Positions 1 to 7,117 of a DNA stretch of 64,000 bases are shown here, piece by piece. The stretch is from contig NZ_LT906662.1 of the NCBI RefSeq assembly GCF_900205865.1, positions 1,302,001-1,366,000 of the forward strand, in the 5' to 3' direction. A model generated the notes under the pieces. That model saw nothing but the letters and a program-made list of their open reading frames with translations. It searched no databases and had not been told where the DNA came from. The DNA is from Thermoanaerobacterium sp. RBIITD (GTDB lineage: Bacteria; Bacillota; Thermoanaerobacteria; Thermoanaerobacterales; Thermoanaerobacteraceae). How positions within the stretch are numbered: the stretch's first letter is position 1; each line of letters starts with the position of its first letter. Position numbers and translations under genes: made by a program.

Positions 1-207
1 ATTAAGATTTCTATCATAATAAATCTTAATATTATTTTATACTTATTTCAATAAGGAATTTAAAATCTGCGCTATTACATTAACATTTTAACTTCAATTT
101 TATATTTTTTTATATCTTATATAAAGTAATTTATAAATGGGTGCATTTGTCAAGTGAAAGATGCGCCAAATTTCAATCGAATTTTCCTCCACTTAGTGTG
201 TAAAAAA

Positions 208-978
208 TTAAGCAATATTCTGACTCTTTATCCATTCCTCCGTTTCTTTAAGTCTATATGAATTTCCATTCATATTTACTAAATAGGCTTTATGTGTTAG
301 TCTATCTACCATCGCTGCTGTCATCACTGGATCTTGAAATATTTCAGCCCACCTTTCAAATGATAAGTTTGTTGTTATTATCGTTGATTTTCTTCCTGCT
401 CTTAATGATAAGTTTGTAAATAAAAGCTCAGATCCCTCTTTGTCAAAAGAGATATAGCCAAGTTCGTCTGCTATTACTAGATCGTATTTCGCAAATTTGT
501 TTTCAAAAGTGTGTAATGTTCTTTCTGATCTACTTTCTTTTAATTGATTTATTAAAGTTGGAATTGTTGTGAATAGTACTCTATATCCTGCCAAACAAGC
601 TTTTATGCCTAGTCCTATTGCTATATGTGTTTTGCCTGTACCTGGATTTCCTGCAAGTATTACATTTTGTCCATTCTTAATAAATTCAAGTGAACTTAAT
701 ATCTTTAATTTTCTATTCGCATCATCTGGTAGATACTCTACTTTTAGGTCTTCTAGATATTTTTTGTATGGAAAATTAGCTAGTCTTATACGATTTTCTT
801 TCGCATGTTCCTGTCTTAGATCATATTCTTTCTGGAGCAATCCGTATAAGTATTCTTCATAGCTTATATCTCTTGCTGCAGCATCTTTTGTATCTTCTCT
901 AAAATATTTCTTTATCCCTGGTAGTTTTAAGCTTGTTGCAAATTGTTCTATTTCTTTTGATATTTCTTTTTTATTCAT
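208..978 (-). CDS. istB: IS21 helper ATPase IstB
   Basis: This is an AAA+ ATPase of the DnaC/IstB family, 256 aa, which assists the IstA transposase by binding target DNA. Walker A is visible as GNPGTGKTHIA near residue 110, Walker B as LVIADELGYI near residue 165, and a sensor-like IITTNLSFERW near residue 200. The length is normal for IstB. It begins one base after the istA stop, so the two genes are cotranscribed and probably translationally coupled. No frameshift is seen. Assignment is firm from family motifs and the istA partner. Confidence 0.95.
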   Translation of the reverse strand: MNKKEISKEIEQFATSLKLPGIKKYFREDTKDAAARDISYEEYLYGLLQKEYDLRQEHAKENRIRLANFPYKKYLEDLKVEYLPDDANRKLKILSSLEFIKNGQNVILAGNPGTGKTHIAIGLGIKACLAGYRVLFTTIPTLINQLKESRSERTLHTFENKFAKYDLVIADELGYISFDKEGSELLFTNLSLRAGRKSTIITTNLSFERWAEIFQDPVMTAAMVDRLTHKAYLVNMNGNSYRLKETEEWIKSQNIA

Positions 979-979
979 T

Positions 980-2578
980 TTAAATGACGGCCTCCTCTTT
1001 GAAATTTTCGGCCTCTTTAGGTATTAAATTGCCGAATTCTTTCAGCATTTCTTTTGATTTATCTTCTATTTCATTATTTGTTTTTGTCTTTTCTATATAT
1101 TCATCAACCTTTCTTTCGCATATTATTTTTATTTTATCTGTTGTAATATCAATTGGATCTATTTTTCTCAATTTCTCAATAGCATCAAGTATTTTTTGCA
1201 TACCTACTATACCTACATATTGCAAGAGATCTATGAATTCTTTCTCCCTGGTGGTATAATAGGTATGGTAGATATTTTGCAACCTTGGGTCTGCCTGTTT
1301 AAGCGCTGTGCTTGAAGGCAGGGCCCCAGGTTTTTTCTTTAGTGTATTCAAGTAGTGCTCTATTTTTATTGACCATTCGTTAAATCCGTATATTCGCTCA
1401 TGTTCGGCAATTTTTACATTGTCATAATAGCAAAGTATTTTATGCGAATATATTTTTGTAAATATGATTTTACCGACATAAGCATCCGGTACAGAATAAT
1501 GACATGAGTCTATAACTATTGTTGAATATTTATCTGCCCGCAAGTCTTCACATCTTGCTGCATCAAATGGTGGTAATTGCGGCAGCAAATACGGTCTCTC
1601 TTCTTCAAGTATCTCTGCAGGTGACTTATTGTCTTTTAAATGATTTTTTGTATTATTCAGCTTTTTACATACTTCATAAAGATAGTTATTAGCTTCTTCC
1701 AATGAGTCAAAGTAGTCTTTATTAGAAAATGCCTTTCTTCTTATAAATTCTACGCTTCTTTCAACGTGTCCTTTTTCATTGCCTCGATATGTATTGCAAA
1801 ATCTAAATTTAAAGCAGTAATATATTGATAGTTTTAAAAGTCCTTTTGTTGGTTCTTTTTCACTCCTTCCTACAAATTTTTTAACCATAACTTTTGCATT
1901 GTCATATACTACAGTATGATAAACGCCTTTTATATCTTCAAAGAATGATACATGTGCTTCTTGAAAGCATGAAGTATCTTGTTTTGGAAAAAGTTTTGCA
2001 AATCTGTAATTGCCTTTGGCACTTGTAAATACCGCCATCTGAAATGTTTTTAACTCGCTTTTTATAAATAATTTGACTTCACCCCAGTCGAATTCACACA
2101 CATCTCCAAGTTGATATTCCGCCTTTATATATGCTTCTTTTTGCTCATTTAATATCTTATTTATTGCTTGGCAAACGGATGTATAACCTATGTCATAGCC
2201 TTCTTCTCTTAAGGCATTATATATATCAATTTTCTTTTTTTGTTGTTTGGACTGTCCTAAATACCTTTTTTGCTCATTTTCTCTAAGATAAAATTTTATG
2301 CGATTTATCACTTCCTCAGTTAACTTTATCTTATGCCTGTTTTCAATGTTGTACTTAGGTTTTTCAACTATATCATCAATAATCTCTTGAATATCTGTAT
2401 TTACATCTATTTTCCATTCATTTATCAAGTCCCTTCTCTTTTCTTCATATTTTTTAATATATTTTCTAATAACTTTTCTATCAATACCAGTTTCTCTAGA
2501 TATCTGTCTTTGAGATTTACCATCTCTTATATATGATAATATTATTTCCTGTTTGTCTTTCAAAGAAATCAACTCCAT
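980..2578 (-). CDS. istA: IS21 transposase IstA
   Basis: This is a DDE (RNase H-fold) transposase that cuts and joins the IS21 ends, about 532 aa, the usual size. An N-terminal helix-turn-helix (KSQRQISRETGIDRKVIRKY, residues about 18-37) is followed by an rve integrase core starting near EYQLGDVCEFDWGEVK, with the later acidic positions in VYDNAKVMV and GHVERSVEF. The ATG at 2578 is preferred over the GTG three bases upstream because the GAGGGAG ribosome site would sit too close to the latter. It is followed immediately by istB. The gene appears intact. Confidence 0.94.
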   Translation of the reverse strand: MELISLKDKQEIILSYIRDGKSQRQISRETGIDRKVIRKYIKKYEEKRRDLINEWKIDVNTDIQEIIDDIVEKPKYNIENRHKIKLTEEVINRIKFYLRENEQKRYLGQSKQQKKKIDIYNALREEGYDIGYTSVCQAINKILNEQKEAYIKAEYQLGDVCEFDWGEVKLFIKSELKTFQMAVFTSAKGNYRFAKLFPKQDTSCFQEAHVSFFEDIKGVYHTVVYDNAKVMVKKFVGRSEKEPTKGLLKLSIYYCFKFRFCNTYRGNEKGHVERSVEFIRRKAFSNKDYFDSLEEANNYLYEVCKKLNNTKNHLKDNKSPAEILEEERPYLLPQLPPFDAARCEDLRADKYSTIVIDSCHYSVPDAYVGKIIFTKIYSHKILCYYDNVKIAEHERIYGFNEWSIKIEHYLNTLKKKPGALPSSTALKQADPRLQNIYHTYYTTREKEFIDLLQYVGIVGMQKILDAIEKLRKIDPIDITTDKIKIICERKVDEYIEKTKTNNEIEDKSKEMLKEFGNLIPKEAENFKEEAVI

Positions 2579-2819
2579 CACTCCCTCATGTATTTTATTA
2601 CATGAGAGAAATTTTATCTTAAAGTGGGGGATTTTTCAACTGAAATACTGGGGTACTTTTAGTGTAACATAGACAAATGGGTGAAGTATGCTAAAATACG
2701 GGATTCACGCATTTGATGGTGGTATAAGGGGAACTCTTTTCTATCTTTATAATGTCTTGATAACTTAGAATAAATTATAGTTCAAATATAGGCAAATGGA
2801 ATTAAAATATATTAATATG

Positions 2820-2852
2820 TTTTACGGTCGGGATCTTAACCCGACCGTAAAA
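2820..2852. terminator. Strong 13-bp stem hairpin, possible terminator
   Basis: TTTTACGGTCGGG is followed after 7 bases by its exact reverse complement. The stem is GC-rich with T tracts on both strands, so it could stop transcription in either direction. No intact gene ends right next to it, so its owner is uncertain. The rest of the gap 2684-2974 holds no gene that I can see. Confidence 0.5.
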
Positions 2853-2974
2853 GCTATAATTTGTAAGAAAACTTACTGAGCTGATTGAAAACATGCCGGC
2901 CAATTTTCGATTTGTGATTTGATACACTCTATTTCCTGTAATATTTTAAAATTACTCTTGTTATTAAAAATATA

Positions 2975-3277
2975 TTAATTTGTTTTTATATTCTTAAATA
3001 ATTTTGAATAAAGTTTTATAAGAGAAATTAAAATAAAGTATACAATTAATATAGAAAGTAAAAATAAGTCAATTCTAAAATTTATTTTCGTTATATTATT
3101 AAGTGAAAATAGAAAAAGATTGTTTGCTGGTAAAGTATCATTATAAAACACTAGAAATTTTATAGGTAATCCTATAGTATGCGTAAAGTAATTATAATTC
3201 GAAAATTTATCAAAGAATATAGTCAAAAATACAATAATTGTAGAAATAATAAATAATTTCGTGTTTAAAACCTTCAT
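2975..3277 (-). CDS. Small two-helix membrane protein, unknown function
   Basis: This 100-aa protein has an N-terminal hydrophobic segment (residues about 8-22), an extracytoplasmic-looking stretch of about 45 residues with few charges, and a second hydrophobic segment (residues about 70-90) followed by a Lys-rich tail. A good ribosome site (AGGAG) lies 8 bases before the ATG. It lies downstream of the secreted protein at 3670-4371 on the same strand, separated by a decayed IS21. Small membrane proteins follow other secreted-protein genes in this window (27669-27794, 32129-32239), so it may be the original partner, for example for immunity or export. That role is inference; I do not recognise the family. 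Confidence 0.6.
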   Translation of the reverse strand: MKVLNTKLFIISTIIVFLTIFFDKFSNYNYFTHTIGLPIKFLVFYNDTLPANNLFLFSLNNITKINFRIDLFLLSILIVYFILISLIKLYSKLFKNIKTN

Positions 3278-3414
3278 AAAAAATCATCTCCTATAAAAAA
3301 ATTTAAATTTACTACATTATATCATATTATATCATATAATGTTCTAACTTATTAATGTTTAACAATTAACACAATAAAAAATGTTTATGTTAAATCAAAA
3401 TTTTCAGTAATTCA

Positions 3415-3600
3415 GTTGAAAAACCCCACACCATAAGATAAAATTTCTCTCATGCAATAAAATACATGAGAGAGTAGTATATGATAATGCAAAAGTCATG
3501 GTCAAAAATTTTTATGAGGAAATAAAAAAAAACCGTAAGTGGTTTTTTATGCCAAATGTAGGGGAAAGTTTAATTGAAATTTGGAGTTTTCACTTGACAA
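3415..3600 (+). mobile_element. Decayed IS21 relic with internal deletions
   Basis: The relic shows, in order, the inner right-end repeat (CAGTTGAAAAACCCCACACC), the leader before istA with its CTCTCATG...ACATGAGAG hairpin, a short piece of istA reading VYDNAKVMVKN on the plus strand, then the left-end inner repeat and the tip TTTTCACTTGACAAATA. It is in the opposite orientation to the complete element at 144-2678. Most of istA and all of istB are gone. It separates the secreted-protein gene at 3670 from the membrane protein at 2975. Confidence 0.8.
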
Positions 3601-3609
3601 ATATAAAAA

Positions 3610-3655
3610 AGTTTTTAAAGAGAATTATTTTTAATAAATTCTCTTTAAAAACTTT
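3610..3655 (-). terminator. Rho-independent terminator after the secreted-protein gene
   Basis: AAGTTTTTAAAGAGAATT and its reverse complement AATTCTCTTTAAAAACTT form an 18-bp stem with a loop of about 10 bases, followed on the minus strand by a T-rich run. It lies just downstream of the stop codon at 3670. Confidence 0.75.
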
Positions 3656-3669
3656 ACTACATAAATAAA

Positions 3670-4371
3670 CTATTGTATTCTAAGAGAGCAATTCCATTCA
3701 TCACGAACTTTTGCTCCGATGTCATATACTCCAATTTTAACTCCAAGAAGATAGTAGCCCTGTACTTTAATAAATGCAGTATCATTATAAGTATTTGTTT
3801 TTCCAATATTATATGATGCATTGGTTTGATACCAACTAGCTATATTCAGACCTGTACAATAAGAGTTTATATTATATACACCAACAAATTGTGGATAACT
3901 ATTAACAAATTTATATTTATAATTAAAGGCTACATTATCCCATGACGCTAAACCCATCAATCCTCCAGCATATGGAGACCACCAAGTAATTGTATATGAA
4001 TCATTATAGATTGTATCATCTAATGGAGTTAATAAATTTTTGTGATTAAATAAATTGTTAGTATTTTTTATCTTAGTAGTTAAATCAATTGTATTCATAA
4101 TCATGTTGTGCTGAGAATTTTTGATACTTTCTAAAAAGTTTTTTAGCTCATTCACATCCTTAAATTTTAAGGTTTTTAGATTAGAAGTATCCGACTCAAA
4201 AAAAGTTACATTATAATCTTTCTCAAGTTCTTTTAAGGAATTCATTATTTTAGCCTTATCTGTAATGGTATCCTTTGTATTTGTAATCACATTATTAGAT
4301 GCAAAAACTTGAGTACCCATTGTAAACAGCAAAACCATGCTTATTACGACTGCTAATACCTTTTTAAACAT
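3670..4371 (-). CDS. Secreted protein of unknown family (paralog set A)
   Basis: This 233-aa protein has a clear signal peptide (MFKKVLAVVISMVLLF, cleavage probably after QVFA near residue 24). A charged, helix-prone region (about 25-110) is followed by an aromatic, beta-rich C-terminal half (about 125-233) ending in YYLLGVKIGVYDIGAKV and DEW. The general plan of charged pro-region plus Tyr/Trp-rich tail with a YKYKF motif recurs in the proteins at 27810-28466 and 32245-33039. The ribosome site AGGAGAG precedes the ATG. A GAF-HTH regulator lies directly upstream with an inverted repeat between them. A bacteriocin-like or surface role is plausible but not shown. Confidence 0.75.
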   Translation of the reverse strand: MFKKVLAVVISMVLLFTMGTQVFASNNVITNTKDTITDKAKIMNSLKELEKDYNVTFFESDTSNLKTLKFKDVNELKNFLESIKNSQHNMIMNTIDLTTKIKNTNNLFNHKNLLTPLDDTIYNDSYTITWWSPYAGGLMGLASWDNVAFNYKYKFVNSYPQFVGVYNINSYCTGLNIASWYQTNASYNIGKTNTYNDTAFIKVQGYYLLGVKIGVYDIGAKVRDEWNCSLRIQ

Positions 4372-4469
4372 TTAAAAACCACTCTCCTAAAATTTTAATT
4401 AACAGGAATGGCGCCATTCATCTGTTTGATATAATTATAAACCCAAATCCAACATTTGGGAAGTTCCTA

Positions 4470-4515
4470 AAAAGTGCCATATTTTTGGTAAAATTAGTAA
4501 AACGATGGCACTTTT
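4470..4515 (-). promoter_or_regulatory. Inverted-repeat operator before the secreted-protein gene
   Basis: AAAAGTGCCAT (4470-4480) and ATGGCACTTTT (4505-4515) are exact reverse complements separated by 24 bases. With one extra A tolerated, the match extends outward to CTAAA on both sides. The repeat lies between the regulator stop at 4559 and the secreted gene starting at 4371, the place where the sister module carries its operator (33233-33252). It is probably the binding site of the GAF-HTH regulator. A ribosome-proximal promoter could be TTTATAAT near 4430-4440, but its -35 is poor. Confidence 0.55.
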
Positions 4516-4558
4516 AGTGACATACAAAACTTTAATAGTTATAAAAATTTTGTAATAT

Positions 4559-5380
4559 CTATAATAATATATTCCCATCAAGGTCTATAATACCAGCTTT
4601 TATAGCATTTATGACTATTCCTAAATCATTACTCGCTTTAAATAAAATATTAAGTTTGTTTAAATGTCTCTTTAATGTCCTTTCTGATATATTAATTTCA
4701 GGAATTATTAATTTTCTTTCATTATTACGTGCTAATGATGACAAAATTAATTTATCAGTATTATCAAGTTTCGATCCTATAGCTCTTAACACTTCACTTC
4801 TATGAGATATAGATTCTTCAATATAGCTTACTATATTTTTTAGTATAATACTTTGTTGCTTAATGTTTGGAATATTTATACGTGACATATCGAGATAAGC
4901 TATTATCTTTTCATAATAATAATCAACAATTGGTACTGCAGTACAATACCAGTCCTTAAATAAGTCGCAGTAATGGTCTTTGCCATATAATTCTGCCTGG
5001 CTGTTGTATTCCATAGCTACACTAATCGCATTTGTGCCGCAATCTTCAAGTCTTAAACTGTTACCTTCGGTAAAATCCAATTTGTTAAAATAATCTTTCA
5101 GTTGATCATTATATATAAGCTTGATTATGTAGCCATTTCTATCGCACAAAATGAAGAAATATCCTTTTTTAAGCAATAAGTTATATTTAAAGTTTTTATT
5201 GAAGAGGTTATCGAGCATTGAAATTAAAAAACTATTTTCCTTCTGCCGCTTTGTAAGTTCCTCATTGCAAAGCACTTTATCGAAAGTTCTTTTATTTGGA
5301 TTGATATTTATAAGCAATGATTCCCCATATAATATAGTTAATTCTGCACATCCTCTCTTGATAACAGTTTCACTGTTCAT
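4559..5380 (-). CDS. GAF-domain transcriptional regulator with C-terminal HTH
   Basis: This protein of about 273 aa resembles the sensory N-terminus of AcoR/DhaR-type activators but lacks the sigma-54 AAA+ domain. The GAF signature is EGNSLRLEDCGTNAISVAM (about residues 115-133), then KDHYCDLFKDWYCTAVPI and a stretch equivalent to the usual GVLD strand (IAYLDMS). The C-terminus (about 205-270) holds a helix-turn-helix (INISERTLKRHLNKLNILF). The ATG at 5380 is chosen because GGAGAG is 8 bases upstream; a GTG nine bases earlier is too close to it. Ligand unknown. It probably controls the adjacent secreted-protein gene; a frameshifted relative lies at 33258-34018. Confidence 0.75.
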   Translation of the reverse strand: MNSETVIKRGCAELTILYGESLLININPNKRTFDKVLCNEELTKRQKENSFLISMLDNLFNKNFKYNLLLKKGYFFILCDRNGYIIKLIYNDQLKDYFNKLDFTEGNSLRLEDCGTNAISVAMEYNSQAELYGKDHYCDLFKDWYCTAVPIVDYYYEKIIAYLDMSRINIPNIKQQSIILKNIVSYIEESISHRSEVLRAIGSKLDNTDKLILSSLARNNERKLIIPEINISERTLKRHLNKLNILFKASNDLGIVINAIKAGIIDLDGNILL

Positions 5381-5620
5381 AAATATCACTCTCCAAATAT
5401 TAATTTGTTATTTATCTATCATTTCATAATATATTTTCTACAAAAATATAGAAAATCCTTCTATGTTTTATTGTAATAAATATATTTTTCTACTTACACA
5501 GCTATACAAACCAATAGTTATCACTGAGGCACAGTCTTTGACACCGCCTATTATAACGTAATTGCTTAACCTTGTATAACAAACAAATAACTATCTTTTT
5601 ATATTATGTTAAAATTATTA

Positions 5621-5645
5621 TGAACTTATTTCTGTCTCATACGTT
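5621..5645 (+). promoter_or_regulatory. ECF (SigY-type) promoter
   Basis: TGAAC at 5621-5625 and CGTT at 5642-5645 are separated by 16 bases, matching the known SigY-type promoter (TGAAC, about 16, CGTC-like). The same elements with the same spacing stand before the second SigY operon at 24992-25016. Transcription would start only about 7 bases past CGTT, at roughly the ATG at 5652, which rules that ATG out as the sigma-factor start. Autoregulation is inferred. Confidence 0.75.
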
Positions 5646-5669
5646 ATATATATGAAAGGTGGGCAGGCG

Positions 5670-6200
5670 ATGGATGAAATCAAACTTATAAATGATGCCA
5701 AGTGCGGCAACAAATCTGCACTGAATGTATTAATAACCGAAAATTATAATATTGTTCTCGGATATTGTATAAAAATGACCGGAAACACATCACTTGCTCA
5801 AGATATCGCACAAGAAACAATGCTAAAGGCAGTATTGAATATTAATAAATTTAAACTAGATTTTAAATTTTCTTCATGGCTAGTGAAAATTGCTATAAAT
5901 ACTTACAGAGACTTTTTAAGGAAAAACAAATTAACAGACTCTATTGATGATATAGATTTACCTACTAAAAATAATTTTGAAAATGATGTTATTAATAAAA
6001 TTGATTATAAACAGGTAATGGAAATATTATTAAGCTTGCCATATGAAAAAAGAGCAATATTTATATTGAAACACTATTATGGATATAAATATGAAGAAAT
6101 TTCCAAAATAATGAATTGTCCGATTGGCACAGTCAGATCAAGGCTTCATTACTGTATCAAATATATATTAACTGAAATGGAGAGAAGGAAAATGATATGA
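5670..6200 (+). CDS. sigY: ECF RNA polymerase sigma factor, SigY type (copy 1)
   Basis: This extracytoplasmic-function sigma factor of 176 aa directs RNA polymerase to a small regulon that includes its own operon. Region 2 is visible as YCIKMTGNTSLAQDIAQETM...FKFSSWLVKIAINTYRDF, region 4 as LPYEKRAIFILKHYYGYKYE and a recognition helix CPIGTVRSRLHYCIKY. The start at 5670 (MDEIK) has AAAGGTGGG six bases upstream. The earlier in-frame ATG at 5652 falls at the predicted transcription start. It overlaps the next gene by 4 bases (ATGA). It is closely similar end to end to the sigma factor at 24437-24967, so the operon was duplicated. Confidence 0.9.
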   Translation: MDEIKLINDAKCGNKSALNVLITENYNIVLGYCIKMTGNTSLAQDIAQETMLKAVLNINKFKLDFKFSSWLVKIAINTYRDFLRKNKLTDSIDDIDLPTKNNFENDVINKIDYKQVMEILLSLPYEKRAIFILKHYYGYKYEEISKIMNCPIGTVRSRLHYCIKYILTEMERRKMI

Positions 6201-6577
6201 AAAAAAAGAAAAATGATATAAATCCTGAAAATATAGATGCTTTTTATGGAGAATTGGATAAGAAAATCAATTATAATGATACGATAAATAAACTTAATAA
6301 AGTATCACATAAGCTTGACATATTCATCGAGCCTGATGAAAAAATAAATGCGCTTGAGATTATTCAAAAGGCTAATATGATACACAGGAAAAGAAAAGAT
6401 AAAATTGAGCTTATCCTCTTTTTGTCAGCTGCAATTGCTTTTATCTCTTCATTGATGGCATTAGCTTTATTTAATTTAAAAACGATTATCATCATAGAAA
6501 GTCTGATTTATTTGACATTACCTTTGCTTATAATCCCGTTTTTAAGATTCAAACAAGATAAATCGGAGGTGCGATAA
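6197..6577 (+). CDS. yxlC: YxlC-like SigY-operon membrane protein (copy 1)
   Basis: This 126-aa protein has a soluble N-terminal half and two hydrophobic segments (about residues 70-90 and 98-117). It overlaps sigY by 4 bases and the next gene by one base. In Bacillus subtilis the equivalent YxlC helps restrain SigY as part of an anti-sigma complex; the same role is inferred here from position, size and topology. A close relative lies at 24075-24440. Confidence 0.75.
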   Translation: MKKKKNDINPENIDAFYGELDKKINYNDTINKLNKVSHKLDIFIEPDEKINALEIIQKANMIHRKRKDKIELILFLSAAIAFISSLMALALFNLKTIIIIESLIYLTLPLLIIPFLRFKQDKSEVR

Positions 6578-6912
6578 TGAAATACTACTGGCTTTTATTG
6601 TTATTTACATTGCTTTTATCACAGGCAACATGGATTTTCATAGATGCACGAAAAAGAGGTGAAAAATATTACTGGCTTTGGGGCTTATTCGGGCTATTGA
6701 ATATTCCATCATCATTGATAATCTATCTTTTAGTGACACGTCATGGCGAATCAAAATGTACAAAGTGTGGCTCATCAATAAAAAGCAATTACAATTATTG
6801 TCCATTCTGTGGCAATAATTTAAAACCCTCAATATGCACAAAATGTGGCATGGAGATCAAAGATAATTGGATATATTGCCCGAATTGTTCAAAAAAATTG
6901 AAGGAGGAATAA
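6577..6912 (+). CDS. YxlD-like membrane protein with double zinc ribbon (copy 1)
   Basis: This 111-aa protein begins with two membrane helices (about 3-22 and 32-52) typical of the small phospholipase-D-N-like proteins of SigY operons. Two zinc ribbons follow, CTKCGSSIKSNYNYCPFCG and CTKCGMEIKDNWIYCPNC, each with paired CxxC. It probably takes part in membrane control of SigY; the zinc ribbons are an addition compared with the short B. subtilis proteins. A nearly identical protein is encoded at 23726-24061. The start codon overlaps the stop of the preceding gene. Confidence 0.75.
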   Translation: MKYYWLLLLFTLLLSQATWIFIDARKRGEKYYWLWGLFGLLNIPSSLIIYLLVTRHGESKCTKCGSSIKSNYNYCPFCGNNLKPSICTKCGMEIKDNWIYCPNCSKKLKEE

Positions 6913-6915
6913 TTT

Positions 6916-7113
6916 ATGTTTACTGATCTAAGTAAATTTGAAATTTTAATATTATTCAGTTAATACTTATGTTGTTTTCCATTTATAGGCTTATACAACA
7001 AAGTTTTAAAACAAATAAGCTTTAATGTTGATACAGGCTCTGTTTATGGTTTTTTAGGTAAGAATGGTGCTGGTAAAACAACTACTATGAATATAATGAC
7101 AGGTCTTATCAAC
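6916..7113 (+). pseudogene. Remnants of yxlE and yxlF (truncated SigY operon)
   Basis: After AAGGAGG an ATG at 6916 opens a 15-codon stub (MFTDLSKFEILILFS, stop 6961-6963) matching the start of YxlE at 23722. From about 6990 an open stretch reads [20 protein letters not shown] and continues through Walker [10 protein letters not shown] to MTGLIN, matching residues about 15-50 of the ABC ATPase at 22488-23408. The fragment stops exactly where the convergent activase gene ends (7118). The beginning of yxlF and everything after Walker A are deleted. Confidence 0.85.
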
Positions 7114-7117
7114 TTTT

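Larger units (their letters stand above)
144..2678 (-). mobile_element. Complete IS21-family insertion sequence
   Basis: The element carries istA and istB on the minus strand. Its outer tips begin CATTTGTC at position 144 and end GACAAAT at 2678. The same five bases, GGGTG, stand directly outside both tips (139-143 and 2679-2683), as expected for an IS21 target-site duplication. Inner repeats resembling TTTCA.T.GAA....CC.CCACTT lie about 40 bp in from each tip and fit the multiple terminal transposase sites of IS21 elements. Both genes are open, so the copy looks recent and possibly active. Its tips let several decayed relatives in this window be recognised (about 3415-3600, 13752-13792 and 25150-25187). 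Confidence 0.9.

Noticed and set aside
5652-5669. Upstream in-frame ATG for the sigma factor (copy 1), and the equivalent at 24985
   Set aside because: It coincides with the predicted transcription start of the ECF promoter and overlaps the ribosome site used by the next ATG.
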